DNA of 64,000 nt from Bacteroidales bacterium (GTDB lineage: Bacteria; Bacteroidota; Bacteroidia; Bacteroidales; P3): assembly GCA_016292015.1 (NCBI GenBank), contig JAEEZY010000015.1, positions 124,001 to 188,000 on the forward strand, read 5' to 3'. The notes beneath the pieces were generated by a model. It did not search any database, was not told where the DNA came from, and worked only from the letters and a program-made list of their open reading frames with translations. The stretch's first letter is position 1, and every line of letters starts with the position of its first letter. This document shows positions 23,010 through 32,811 of this stretch, piece by piece. A program made the translations under genes and the position numbers.

Positions 23010-24773
23010 ATGAGACAATTAAAACAAAATCTTCTGAAAAGACTGACTAAAGAGCTTAGCGGTTTACTTGAGTGTATTAAAAATGATGGCGAATTAGACC
23101 TACAAATACGAGATAATTACATCAACGTCTATTACAAAGGAGGAAACATCTTAGAAATAAGACCACGAAGCTTCCATTTTGACGAGATGTATTTCAATGA
23201 TTATAACGTCAAAAGAAGTACTGAGGCAAAAAAAGACAAGGGTCTAGTTGCTCAGTTTAGGGAGAAAAGAGATCGGATGTTAAAGCTTCTTCCGGATAAC
23301 CCTCAAAAATATTTCAGCGAAGCAAAATCAATAATGGATAAGTGGGACAATTCGTTGAAGGATGTAATGCAACATAACGAAAAGAAAGAGCAACAGCTTA
23401 TATCTTTGGTTAATAGGAAAGACTCTGACTATATTGTATTGGATGTCGAATACTCTGTTAGTCGCAATTCGGATTTTTCATACAATGGAAGTAAAGGTAA
23501 AAAAGTTCCCCGTTTCGACATCATTGCCATTCATGATGAGGAATTAGTTGTCATTGAACTAAAAAAAGGTCTTGGCGCGACACCCGGGAAGTCCGGCATT
23601 GGACCACATATTGATTGTTTTGATAATACTATAGGTAGAGATAAAAAACGTCTTTTTGTAACAGAAATGCGTGAGCTTCTTAAACAAAAACAAGAACTCA
23701 AATTGTTGGACAAATCATTGAAGATAAAAGATTGTGAGCCGTCTTTTGTTTTTGCATTTGCTGACGAAAACGGCAAGGATGAATTTAATTCTTTTGCTTC
23801 AAAATGTTTTTTCCAAAAGTTTAAGGGTGATTTGCTTTACCTGAATGGTGACCACAAGCTAAGACGAGCAATGAAACGGGACTTTTATTTCACGGAAAGG
23901 AAGAAACAGTTCAAGTATATGCGTAAATATGATTTTGGAGAAATGAAATATGTGTTATGGGATTATGATTGTATCAACAATCTTTACTCAAAGATTCAAG
24001 AGGATGCCATAGAATATTTTAAACGGTACGATATTGCTTGGTGGCAATGTAAAGGCGAGAACAATATCCCATCTGGACATATAGTTTCTTCTCAAATTCA
24101 TTGTCTCAACCATCTGTTTGATATCCGCACAGATAAGGATGCGGTGAAACTTATCGCAGAAAAGGCAACAAGTATGCAGTTTGACGAGATATTGCCATCT
24201 CTCATTGACAACAAAGAGAAAAATTCATATATCACGTTTGAGTTTGCATTGGATAACGATAAGCTGCTCGGAGAAAATGATAAGGGAAGGAAAAGGGGTA
24301 CGTTGTGTACGTCTATTGACGTGATGATTATGGCTCGGAAAGGGGATAGAAAATGGCTAATTCCGATTGAATGGAAATACACTGAAAGTTACAAAAGGGA
24401 AGATAAGACAAATGAAACACGCGAGTCAAGGTATTCAAAATTAATAGAAACCTCGAAAAGACTCAGAATGCCAGAAGATGGCATCCCTCATTCCGTCTAT
24501 TTCATAGAGCCAAACTACGAGCTGATGCGTCAAACTCTCTTGTGCGAGCAGCTGGTGGCAAACGGCTATGCTGACGATTTCTTCCACATAAATGTGATTC
24601 CAGCTGGCAACACAGAGTTGAGAAATGCCGTGGAAAAGGAGTTTATTCCTATGCTTAAAGACGATTCAAAATTCAAAATCATCGACCCTCAAGACCTTCT
24701 CTCTCCGCTCGAGGAAAACAATCTGCACCCAGAACTGATAGAATACCTCAAGAAAAGGTATTGGTACAGATAA
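23010..24773 (+). CDS. Large protein with two PD-(D/E)XK nuclease-like cores
   Basis: A 587-residue protein starting at ATG 23010, since the -7 box at 22949 lies inside the longer open frame. Residues 1-120 form a helical N-domain with a YINVYYKGGNILEI strand. A first nuclease-like core has Glu147, Asp170 (VPRFDIIAI) and Glu183-Lys185 (VIELKKG). A second core has Glu411 (ITFEFAL), Asp437 (SIDVMIMA) and Glu454-Lys456 (IPIEWKY). The second part resembles the PGN_0703-like putative endonuclease family of Porphyromonas. The gene is clearly more A/T-rich than its neighbours. With the divergent WYL regulator it looks like a defence or restriction effector; no methylase is nearby. Confidence 0.7.
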   Translation: MRQLKQNLLKRLTKELSGLLECIKNDGELDLQIRDNYINVYYKGGNILEIRPRSFHFDEMYFNDYNVKRSTEAKKDKGLVAQFREKRDRMLKLLPDNPQKYFSEAKSIMDKWDNSLKDVMQHNEKKEQQLISLVNRKDSDYIVLDVEYSVSRNSDFSYNGSKGKKVPRFDIIAIHDEELVVIELKKGLGATPGKSGIGPHIDCFDNTIGRDKKRLFVTEMRELLKQKQELKLLDKSLKIKDCEPSFVFAFADENGKDEFNSFASKCFFQKFKGDLLYLNGDHKLRRAMKRDFYFTERKKQFKYMRKYDFGEMKYVLWDYDCINNLYSKIQEDAIEYFKRYDIAWWQCKGENNIPSGHIVSSQIHCLNHLFDIRTDKDAVKLIAEKATSMQFDEILPSLIDNKEKNSYITFEFALDNDKLLGENDKGRKRGTLCTSIDVMIMARKGDRKWLIPIEWKYTESYKREDKTNETRESRYSKLIETSKRLRMPEDGIPHSVYFIEPNYELMRQTLLCEQLVANGYADDFFHINVIPAGNTELRNAVEKEFIPMLKDDSKFKIIDPQDLLSPLEENNLHPELIEYLKKRYWYR

Positions 24774-24851
24774 ACTCTGTACCTCAGTCAGTGCTAATGT
24801 GCGTTTGAGAAAGTTAAATTATAGGTTATTTCGACATTAGGTTAGGATTTT

Positions 24852-26045
24852 ATGACTGAACAGGATTATAGAGAATATTTGGAAAAACGCACATTTGATG
24901 TGCCTACTGGCTGGATGGCCGATTTGGTTGCCTCGCCCGACTGGCGGCATCGGTGGTTCGCAGCAAGGATGCGCTGCGGTTTGAATCGACTTGCGTCCGA
25001 TTCCTCCGCCGATGTGCGGATGGAGGTCGCTTGGCAGAAATTCAGATTGGACGAATTGTCCAAAGACCCCGACCCTCGAGTCTGCTGGGCCGCAAAGAGG
25101 TGCGAGGCGATGAGCTGGGAGGATGTGTATGATAGATACACAACCTTCGAGATGGATTATGAGGGGTTGCTCGAGTTGTTGAATAACGTCCATATCGAGG
25201 GACTTGTAAGTCCCGACGAACGCAATCGTGCGTTCAAGCGGTTGTTCGACGAAGGTTGGCCGCTCGATGGGGGTAACATGCGCATTTGGATAGAAAAAAC
25301 CTGTTGCCCGGAATTGGTTTGTGCGACGCTGAAACGGGAAAAGTGCAACTTGGACAGAACTCTGATCCTGACTTCTCATAACAGAAACGGACGGGAAATA
25401 AGGGGTGTGGTTGCGGAGCAACTCGGTTTAGAACGGAGTGAGATCACATCCTCAACCCCTGAAGATCTCAGCGTTATGCTGCTGCGCAAATATGCCGACA
25501 AGGTCGGATTGAACCCGCTGTTCACCATAGTGGAGGACTCTGCCGACGATGACGAAGTGTGCAGAAAAGACCTTATCGACAGTGCGTTCGCATTGATGCT
25601 TGATCATCGTGATGCGATGGGAGATGCAAATTCTTTGTTCGACTGGATCATCGATGAGGAGGGAAGCGCCTTTTGGACGGGTGGCGTAAGGGTATGCGAT
25701 ATGCTGTATTACTACAAAAACACCGACGAAACAAAGCGGCGATGGCAGATAAAAAGCAACTGCTGGATGTCGCAATGGCGTGACCGTATTGACGAAATCT
25801 ACGGTAGCGACAACGAGCAGGAACGTTTATGTTTTGAATCCGTATTTGGCGAATATTGGAACTATAGGAAAGCTGCCAACGCATACAAAAACAGATGGTG
25901 GATAACGGAAGCCTTGGATGCAATAGTCTCTTGGGAGCCGGAGTTGGCCGACGCGCCGAGAAGCCAGCAGTTCGAGATCGCCAAATACGCGGTGGAACGG
26001 ATAAGGAAAAACAAATTGGACAATATGTTTGACATAGAATTATGA
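24852..26045 (+). CDS. Unknown protein with HEAT-like N-terminal repeats
   Basis: A 397-residue protein without a signal peptide. The first 90 residues contain two degenerate HEAT/variant leucine-rich repeats of the pattern LASDSSADVRMEVAW and LSKDPDPRVCWAAKR. The remainder is Trp- and acid-rich and I do not recognise it. The stop overlaps the start of the metallophosphoesterase gene by 4 bases (ATGA-type coupling), so both are made from one message. Base composition is closer to the core genome than that of the nuclease gene. Confidence 0.6.
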   Translation: MTEQDYREYLEKRTFDVPTGWMADLVASPDWRHRWFAARMRCGLNRLASDSSADVRMEVAWQKFRLDELSKDPDPRVCWAAKRCEAMSWEDVYDRYTTFEMDYEGLLELLNNVHIEGLVSPDERNRAFKRLFDEGWPLDGGNMRIWIEKTCCPELVCATLKREKCNLDRTLILTSHNRNGREIRGVVAEQLGLERSEITSSTPEDLSVMLLRKYADKVGLNPLFTIVEDSADDDEVCRKDLIDSAFALMLDHRDAMGDANSLFDWIIDEEGSAFWTGGVRVCDMLYYYKNTDETKRRWQIKSNCWMSQWRDRIDEIYGSDNEQERLCFESVFGEYWNYRKAANAYKNRWWITEALDAIVSWEPELADAPRSQQFEIAKYAVERIRKNKLDNMFDIEL

Positions 26046-26647
26046 AGATTATTCACATATCCGACACTCATGGCAAGCACCGCGAACTTAACGCCCTGCC
26101 CGACGGCGATGTGCTGGTACACAGCGGCGACTTCTCATTCGCTGGCAGCGACAACGAGGCGTTGGATTTTCTCAGTTGGCTCTGCGACCAACCGCACAAG
26201 CATAAAATCTTCGTCGCCGGGAATCATGATGTCGCGATGTGGGACGCAAAAATCGAAGGCCTTCCCGATAACGTGCACGTTCTCTCGGACAGCAGCGTTC
26301 TCATCGATGGCAAACTCTTCTACGGTGCTCCAATGCAGATGGGAGTTAAGAACGGCAAACTTATGGCCGTCGCGCAATACCATCTGATTTCCCGAGGCGT
26401 TGACGTCCTGATAACCCACCAGCCGCCTATGGGCATTCTTGACCTCGACGGCGCTGGTCGCCATTTTGGAAGTACAAAACTGCTCGAGAGAGTGACGGAG
26501 TTGAAACCTAAGTTTCACCTCTTCGGTCATGTTCATGATGCTTATGGGACAAATGTGTGGAAGGATATAACCTTCGTCAACGGGAGCGTGGTGAACGACA
26601 AATATTCACTGATGCTAAATCGACCACTGCAAGTGGTAGAAATTTAA
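26042..26647 (+). CDS. Calcineurin-like metallophosphoesterase
   Basis: A compact 201-residue phosphoesterase with the five metal-binding blocks in order: DTHGK, GDFSFAG, GNHD, THQPP and GHVHD. The family hydrolyses phosphodiesters or phosphomonoesters with two metal ions; the substrate is unknown. It is translationally coupled to the HEAT-like protein gene and lies 102 bases before dnaE, which has its own upstream region. Confidence 0.88.
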   Translation: MKIIHISDTHGKHRELNALPDGDVLVHSGDFSFAGSDNEALDFLSWLCDQPHKHKIFVAGNHDVAMWDAKIEGLPDNVHVLSDSSVLIDGKLFYGAPMQMGVKNGKLMAVAQYHLISRGVDVLITHQPPMGILDLDGAGRHFGSTKLLERVTELKPKFHLFGHVHDAYGTNVWKDITFVNGSVVNDKYSLMLNRPLQVVEI

Positions 26648-26749
26648 CGTGTTAGGATTGCTGACAATCTGTGAATAACTTAGCGTCGCACAATCATTTT
26701 TTTTAATTTATCTTTACAACCTCAAATCATCAAATAAAGTAAGCACACT

Positions 26750-29700
26750 ATGCCGTATTTCACTCATTTACACGTTCACTCCCATTACTCGATTTTGGAC
26801 GGTATGTCCAAAATACCCGACCTTATCAAGAAATGTAAGGCTAACGGGATGTATGCTATGGCTCTCACCGACCATGGCAACATGTTTGGCATCAAGGACC
26901 TGGTGGACACTGTGAACAAGGAGAACGGCAAGGTGAAGGACAAGATTAAAGAGCAGGAGGCCATACTGCAGAACGACGGCGCCAGCGCCGAGGAGAAGCA
27001 GGAGGCGGAGGCGAAGATGGAGCTGCTGAAAGAGCAGATATTCAAGCCGATACTGGGGATTGAGACCTACTGCGCCCGCCGCACCCTCTATGACCACGAC
27101 AAGAACGTGACGGAAGTGAGCGCAGAGAACGGCAAGGTGCGTATAGTCGATAGGAGCGGATGGCACTTGATCCTGCTGGCAAAGAACAAGCAGGGCTACA
27201 AGAACCTCTGCAAGCTGAGCTCGATAGCCTATATGGACGGCTTCTACGGCACTCCGAGGGTCGACCACAACGTGCTGGAACAATACCACGAGGGCATCAT
27301 CTGCTGCTCGGCGTGTCTGGGCGGCGAGGTGCCGCAGAAGATACTGGCGGGTGACCTGGAAGGGGCTGAACAGAGCATGCTGTGGTTCAAGAACCTCTAC
27401 GGCGACGACTACTACCTCGAGCTGCAACGCCACAAGACCGACAAGCAGGGCGCCGCCACCGACACCTACGAGAAGCAGGTGAAGGTGAACAAGGTGCTGA
27501 TTGAGCTGGCGCGCAAGCACAACATCAAGATTGTGGCAACCAACGACGTGCACTTCGTGGAGGAGTCGCACGGCGACGCTCACGACCACCTGATTTGCAT
27601 CAGCACACAGTCGGATTTCAACGACCCGAACCGCATGCGATACACCAAGCAGGAGTGGCTGAAGAGCCCTGAGGAGATGGCTGCCATCTTCGACGATCTG
27701 CCGGAGGCGTTGGAGAACACGCGCGAGGTGGTGGACAAGGTGGAGGTCTACAGCATCGACTCTGACCCGCTGATGCCTATGTTCGACATACCTGAGAGCT
27801 TCGGCACCGAGGCCCAATGGCGCGAACGCTTCACGGAGGAGGACATCTTCAACGAGTTCACCCAGAACGAGAAACACGAGGTGGTGATGTCGCAGGAGGC
27901 GGCGGAGAAGAAGATAAAGAAGCTGGGCGGCTACGAGAAGCTGTACCGCATCAAGTTTGAGGCCGACTATCTGGAGAAGCTGGTGTGGGAGGGCGCCAGG
28001 ATGCGCTATCTGCCGGAAAAAACCGAACTGACGGAGCTGGAGGATATAAAAGCCGCCCTCACCGAGGAGATTCGCGAGCGCATAGTGTTTGAGCTGCACA
28101 CCATCAAGACGATGGGTTTCCCGGGTTACTTCCTTATCGTGAGCGACTACATAAGGGCTGCGCGGGAAGAACTGGGTGTGAGTGTGGGACCCGGGCGTGG
28201 AAGCGCGGCTGGCAGCGTGGTGGCCTACTGTCTGAAGATCACGGACGTAGATCCGCTGAAATACGACCTCCTGTTTGAGCGTTTCCTCAATCCCGACCGT
28301 ATCTCGCTGCCCGATATCGACGTGGACTTCGACGACGCGGGTCGTGGTAAGGTGCTGGATTGGATTACCGAGAAATACGGCAAGGAGAAGGTGGCTCATA
28401 TCATCACCTACGGCAAGATGGCCACTAAGTCGGTGATAGCCGACGTGGGACGCGTAGAGGGGGTGCCGCTGGACACGGTGAATCGCATCAAGGGCTATAT
28501 CCCTGACAAGTTCCCCGACGGCATGAAGGACGCAAGCGGTAAGGTGCTGGAGAAGGCTCCCAAGGTGAACCTGGAAAACTGCTACAAGTACGTGCCGGAG
28601 CTGAAGGCAATAATGGAAGGCACCTCCAACCCGATGGACAACGAGCTGAAGTCGATGTTGGAATATGCTGAAGAGCTGGAGGACACCAACCGTCAGATAG
28701 GCATCCACGCCTGCGGCGTCATCATCGGTGCCGACGACCTCACCAAGTTCGCCCCCATCTGCACCATCAAAGACAAGGACACGGGGCAGGATGTGGTGGT
28801 GACCCAGTATGACGGACATGTGGTGGAGAACGTGGGACTCATCAAGATGGACTTCCTTGGGTTGAAAAACCTCACCATCATAAAGGACGCGCTCGCCAAC
28901 ATCAAACGGCGTCACGGGGTGGATATCGACATCGACCACATCCCCATCGACGACCAGAAGACCTACGAGCTCTTCTGCGAGGGCAACACGGTGGGCACCT
29001 TCCAGTTCGAGTCGCCGGGAATGCAGAAATACCTGCGCGAGCTGGAACCGCATGTGTTCGAGGACCTCATCGCAATGAACGCGCTTTACCGCCCGGGCCC
29101 GATGGATTACATACCCGACTTCATCGACCGCAAGCAGGGCCGCAAGCCTATCACATACGACATACCTTGCATGGAGCAATACCTGAAGGACACCTACGGC
29201 ATCACGGTGTATCAAGAGCAGGTCATGCTCCTGAGCCGCCAGCTGGCAGGTTTCACACGCGGTCAGAGCGACACCCTACGCAAAGCGATGGGAAAGAAGC
29301 AGATTGAGAAAATGAACGAGCTGGAGCAACTCTTCTACGAGGGTGGAGAGAAGAACGGTCACCCGCACGAAGTGCTGCACAAGATTTGGGAAGATTGGAA
29401 GAAGTTTGCTGAATATGCTTTTAACAAGTCCCACGCCACCTGTTACTCGTGGGTGGCCTACCAGACGGCTTATCTCAAAGCCAACTACCCGGCCGAATAT
29501 ATGGCTGCGGTGCTGACCAGCGGTCAGGACGACATCTCACGAACCACCCAGATAATAGAGGACTGCCGCAAGCACGGGATAGATGTGTTGTTGCCGTCGG
29601 TGAACGAGAGCGAGAAGAACTTCGCGGTAAACGCCAACGGCCAGATACGTTTCGGCTTGCAAGCCATCTCGGGCATGGGCGAGGCCGCCGCCGAGGTAAT

Positions 29701-30688
29701 CATAAAGGAGCGCGAGGAGAACGGCCCTTACAAGGACATATACGACTTCCTGGCACGTGTGGACCTCCACACTGTCAACCGCAAGAACATAGAGGTGCTG
29801 GTGAAGGCGGGCGCCTTCGACGGCTTGGGCGAGATGCACAGGGCGCAGTATTTCTTCAAGGAGGTGGACAACGACAGCTGTCCGACCTATCTGGAGAAGC
29901 TGGTACGCTGGGCGGTGAGGAACCAAGAGAACGCCGACTCGTCGCAGATGTCGATATTCGACATGTCTGACGAGATAAAAGAAGAACAGCATCCTGACGC
30001 ACCCAAATGCGAGCCGTGGAGCACCATTGAGCAGTGCCGCAACGAGAAGGAGGTGATCGGCTTCTACCTCAGCGCCCACCCGCTCGACGAATTCAAATAC
30101 GAGATGGCTACCTTTGTCAACACCCCTGTGACTGCTCTCAACGAGTATGAAAAGATAAAGCTGTCGCCCATCAAGTTCGGCGGCATGGTGGCGGACGTGA
30201 AGACGGGTATCTCCCATAAGAACGGCAATCCCTACGGCCGTATGGTGATTGAGGACTACTCGGGCACTTACGAGATAATGCTGTGGGGCGAGACCTACCA
30301 GCGGCTGAAGAACTACTTCGAGAAGGGGCTTTTCGTCTATTGCACCGCTGCGGTGAAGATACCGAGGTGGAAAAACAAGGACGGCTCGTTCAAGGAGTCG
30401 CCTCCAAAGTTGGAGGTGTCGGATATCATGCTTTTAGGAGATGTGATGAGTCGGTATGCACGTGGAATCAGCATTTCGGTGCCGCTGACAGCCATCGACA
30501 AGGATTTCTGCACATCGATGTCCAATATGCTTAAGTCGAGCAAGGGCTCAATCCCACTCAAGGTGTTCGTGACATATAACGACATGTCGCTTACCATGAT
30601 GGCCCGCGACCACAAGGTTGATGCCAAGAAGTTCCTGAAGTCTATCGGAGAGATGGACTCTGTGTATAATGTCAAAATCGAAAGCTGA
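26750..30688 (+). CDS. dnaE: DNA polymerase III alpha subunit
   Basis: A 1312-residue replicative polymerase. The N-terminal PHP domain (FTHLHVHSHYSILDG) contains a charged helical insertion (about 61-105, VKDKIKEQEAILQN) absent from shorter family members. The catalytic palm has GPGRGSAAGS and the aspartates Asp522/Asp524/Asp526 in LPDIDVDFDD. Helix-hairpin-helix and OB-fold (FGGMVADVKTG) modules come at the end. It is longer than the E. coli enzyme (1160), as is usual in Bacteroidota. The stop overlaps the next start by one base (TGATG). Confidence 0.97.
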   Translation: MPYFTHLHVHSHYSILDGMSKIPDLIKKCKANGMYAMALTDHGNMFGIKDLVDTVNKENGKVKDKIKEQEAILQNDGASAEEKQEAEAKMELLKEQIFKPILGIETYCARRTLYDHDKNVTEVSAENGKVRIVDRSGWHLILLAKNKQGYKNLCKLSSIAYMDGFYGTPRVDHNVLEQYHEGIICCSACLGGEVPQKILAGDLEGAEQSMLWFKNLYGDDYYLELQRHKTDKQGAATDTYEKQVKVNKVLIELARKHNIKIVATNDVHFVEESHGDAHDHLICISTQSDFNDPNRMRYTKQEWLKSPEEMAAIFDDLPEALENTREVVDKVEVYSIDSDPLMPMFDIPESFGTEAQWRERFTEEDIFNEFTQNEKHEVVMSQEAAEKKIKKLGGYEKLYRIKFEADYLEKLVWEGARMRYLPEKTELTELEDIKAALTEEIRERIVFELHTIKTMGFPGYFLIVSDYIRAAREELGVSVGPGRGSAAGSVVAYCLKITDVDPLKYDLLFERFLNPDRISLPDIDVDFDDAGRGKVLDWITEKYGKEKVAHIITYGKMATKSVIADVGRVEGVPLDTVNRIKGYIPDKFPDGMKDASGKVLEKAPKVNLENCYKYVPELKAIMEGTSNPMDNELKSMLEYAEELEDTNRQIGIHACGVIIGADDLTKFAPICTIKDKDTGQDVVVTQYDGHVVENVGLIKMDFLGLKNLTIIKDALANIKRRHGVDIDIDHIPIDDQKTYELFCEGNTVGTFQFESPGMQKYLRELEPHVFEDLIAMNALYRPGPMDYIPDFIDRKQGRKPITYDIPCMEQYLKDTYGITVYQEQVMLLSRQLAGFTRGQSDTLRKAMGKKQIEKMNELEQLFYEGGEKNGHPHEVLHKIWEDWKKFAEYAFNKSHATCYSWVAYQTAYLKANYPAEYMAAVLTSGQDDISRTTQIIEDCRKHGIDVLLPSVNESEKNFAVNANGQIRFGLQAISGMGEAAAEVIIKEREENGPYKDIYDFLARVDLHTVNRKNIEVLVKAGAFDGLGEMHRAQYFFKEVDNDSCPTYLEKLVRWAVRNQENADSSQMSIFDMSDEIKEEQHPDAPKCEPWSTIEQCRNEKEVIGFYLSAHPLDEFKYEMATFVNTPVTALNEYEKIKLSPIKFGGMVADVKTGISHKNGNPYGRMVIEDYSGTYEIMLWGETYQRLKNYFEKGLFVYCTAAVKIPRWKNKDGSFKESPPKLEVSDIMLLGDVMSRYARGISISVPLTAIDKDFCTSMSNMLKSSKGSIPLKVFVTYNDMSLTMMARDHKVDAKKFLKSIGEMDSVYNVKIES

Positions 30689-31611
30689 TGGCAATAGAGC
30701 TGCAGACAAAGGTATCGGTCGCGCCGACGGATTTGAAGATAACCCACGAAAGCCGGCTGCTGCTTATGGGCAGCTGCTTCAGCGATGCAATGGGGGAGAG
30801 GATGCGTAATTGCGGATTCAATGTGCTGTTGAATCCCTTTGGGACGCTGTACAACCCGTTGTCTATAGCAGAGTGTATAAGGCGTACCGCTGGGCAGGTT
30901 GATATGACCGCTGACGACGTGGTGTTCCACAACGGTTTGTGGCATTCATGGCTCCATCACGGACGCTTCTCGAGCCATGACCGCAACCTGCTGTTGGCCG
31001 ACTGTACCGACAGTATGCACAAGTTGCACCTGTTCATGAAGCAACCGATGACGGTTGTGTTTACCTTCGGCACAGCGTATGTGTTCCGACACGGTGGTCG
31101 TGTGGTGAGTAATTGTCACAAGCTGCCTGCGTCGCTTTTTGAGCGAACAAGGCTGAATGTGGATGAAATAGTTGAGGTGTGGCATCCGATGTTGCGTGAA
31201 TTTGCTTCGTGCGGGCATAATGTTGTCTTCACCGTCAGCCCTATAAGGCACATGGCCAACGGTGCACACGGCAACCAGGTGAGCAAGGCTACCCTGCTGC
31301 TGGCGGTGGAAAGACTATGTGAAGAGGGATGGGCCGAGTATTTCCCCGCCTACGAGATTGTGCTCGACGAACTGCGCGACTACCGCTTCTACGCCGACGA
31401 TATGACTCATCCGTCGCAGTTGGCCGAAGAGATTGTGTGGCAACGCTTCCAGGAGACCTACATGAGCTCGGAGACAATAGAGCGTAGCGCGAAATACCAG
31501 AAGCTGAGCCGAATGAAAAAACACCGTCCACTGCATACCGACTCGGCGGAATATGAGCAATACATGAAGAAACTGGCTGAACTGGAAGAAGCTGTAAAGG
31601 TTAATGGTTAA
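30688..31611 (+). CDS. GSCFA-domain protein
   Basis: A 307-residue protein of the GSCFA family, named for the motif LLMGSCFSDAMGERM near its N-terminus. The remaining blocks (NPFGTLYNP, FTFGTAYVF, FTVSPIRH and DDMTHPSQLAEEIVW) fit an SGNH/GDSL-like hydrolase with Ser in GSCFS and Asp/His in DMTH. The activity is not established; esterase is likely. It is coupled to dnaE through a TGATG junction. Confidence 0.88.
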   Translation: MAIELQTKVSVAPTDLKITHESRLLLMGSCFSDAMGERMRNCGFNVLLNPFGTLYNPLSIAECIRRTAGQVDMTADDVVFHNGLWHSWLHHGRFSSHDRNLLLADCTDSMHKLHLFMKQPMTVVFTFGTAYVFRHGGRVVSNCHKLPASLFERTRLNVDEIVEVWHPMLREFASCGHNVVFTVSPIRHMANGAHGNQVSKATLLLAVERLCEEGWAEYFPAYEIVLDELRDYRFYADDMTHPSQLAEEIVWQRFQETYMSSETIERSAKYQKLSRMKKHRPLHTDSAEYEQYMKKLAELEEAVKVNG

Positions 31612-31750
31612 GGAGAACGAAAAAAAATAGAAGTCAGTGAAATTTATTTGTCAGTTCACACATGCTTTGGCATTGCTGAGCATCGCTAAATAAATTAAAT
31701 CAAGCGAATAAATCACAATTCACAATTCCTAATTCACTAGTCAAATTCTC

Positions 31751-32746
31751 ATGAAAAACATAGCAATTGTAATGGGTGGCTACTCGGGTGAGCACGACAT
31801 CTCTATCAATAGCGGCACTCAGGTTTACAAAACCCTCGGCAACGAGAAATACAACGTGGTGCGCGTCGTGATTGAGCGCGACGGCTGGTACGGCCTCGAC
31901 GACAACGACAGTCGTCTGCCGTTGGACAAGAATGACTTCAGCGTGTTGATGAACGGCATGAAGGTGTCCTTCGACCTCGCCTTCATCCTCATTCACGGCA
32001 ACCCGGGTGAGAACGGCGTGTTGCAAGGCTATTTCGACATGCTGGGCATACGCTACACCACCTGCGGTTTCTACACTTCGTCGCTGACCTTCCACAAGGG
32101 CTACTGCAATGCGCTGGTGCGGAGCTTGGATGTGGTGAACGTGGCCAAGTCGGTGCTGCTCTACAAGGGGCAGGTGGTCGATGCAAATGCGATAATCGGA
32201 CAGCTGGGATTGCCCGTGTTCGTGAAACCCGCCACGGGTGGAAGCAGCGTGGCTACGACGAAGGTGAAGAGCGAAGAAGCACTTATGCCTGCCATAAAAG
32301 AGGCTTTCACCGAAGCCGACGAGGTGATGGTGGAGCAGTTCGTCAAAGGACGCGAGTTCGACTGTGGCGTATTCCGCTCGACAGATCGCAAATTCGTCTT
32401 CCCGATTACCGAGATTGTCCCGACGGGCAATCACGACTTCTTCGACTACGACGCGAAATACAACGGTTTCTCTAACGAGATAACGCCCGCTGAAGTGGAG
32501 GATGATGTTGCGACGCTGATTCAGCAAACCTCGGACAAACTCTACGATATGCTCAACTGTAGCGGTATCGTGCGCTTCGACTACATCTACGACACCGAGC
32601 GGAAGATGCTCTACTTCCTCGAGGTGAACACCATACCCGGACAGAGTGCCGAAAGCATAGTGCCGAAGCAGGCCCGCGCAATGGGCATAAGTACAAAAGA
32701 ACTCTACGAGATGGCGATAGAAACAGCTCTAGGAGTTGATAATTGA
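31751..32746 (+). CDS. ddl: D-alanine--D-alanine ligase
   Basis: A 331-residue ATP-grasp ligase that makes D-Ala-D-Ala for peptidoglycan. Characteristic parts are IVMGGYSGEHDISINSG at the start, the ATP-binding FVKPATGGSSVATTKV, and FLEVNTIPGQSAESIVPKQ with the metal-binding Glu/Asn pair. A run of AATTGAA repeats (32741-32766) overlaps its last codons and stop. Confidence 0.94.
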   Translation: MKNIAIVMGGYSGEHDISINSGTQVYKTLGNEKYNVVRVVIERDGWYGLDDNDSRLPLDKNDFSVLMNGMKVSFDLAFILIHGNPGENGVLQGYFDMLGIRYTTCGFYTSSLTFHKGYCNALVRSLDVVNVAKSVLLYKGQVVDANAIIGQLGLPVFVKPATGGSSVATTKVKSEEALMPAIKEAFTEADEVMVEQFVKGREFDCGVFRSTDRKFVFPITEIVPTGNHDFFDYDAKYNGFSNEITPAEVEDDVATLIQQTSDKLYDMLNCSGIVRFDYIYDTERKMLYFLEVNTIPGQSAESIVPKQARAMGISTKELYEMAIETALGVDN

Positions 32747-32809
32747 AAATTGAAAATTGAAAATTAGCGCTCAACGGTGCGCCCGACAACTAAAAACTTG
32801 AAACTAAAA
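32741..32809. repeat. A/T direct repeats between ddl and the radical SAM gene
   Basis: Three to four copies of AATTGAAA lie at 32741-32766, and an AACTAAAAACTTGAAACTAAA segment matching the 16837 repeat lies at 32788-32809. Confidence 0.8.
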
Positions 32810-32811
32810 TT

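Noticed and set aside
19957-26700. Insertion sequence or transposon with its own transposase
   Set aside because: No transposase, integrase or resolvase-like protein is encoded. Only repeat structures are present, so mobility is not demonstrated.
26768-29215. 815-codon open frame on the minus strand
   Set aside because: It is fully antisense to dnaE, whose product is unmistakable. The frame is open because of codon bias and its translation has no domain-like pattern.
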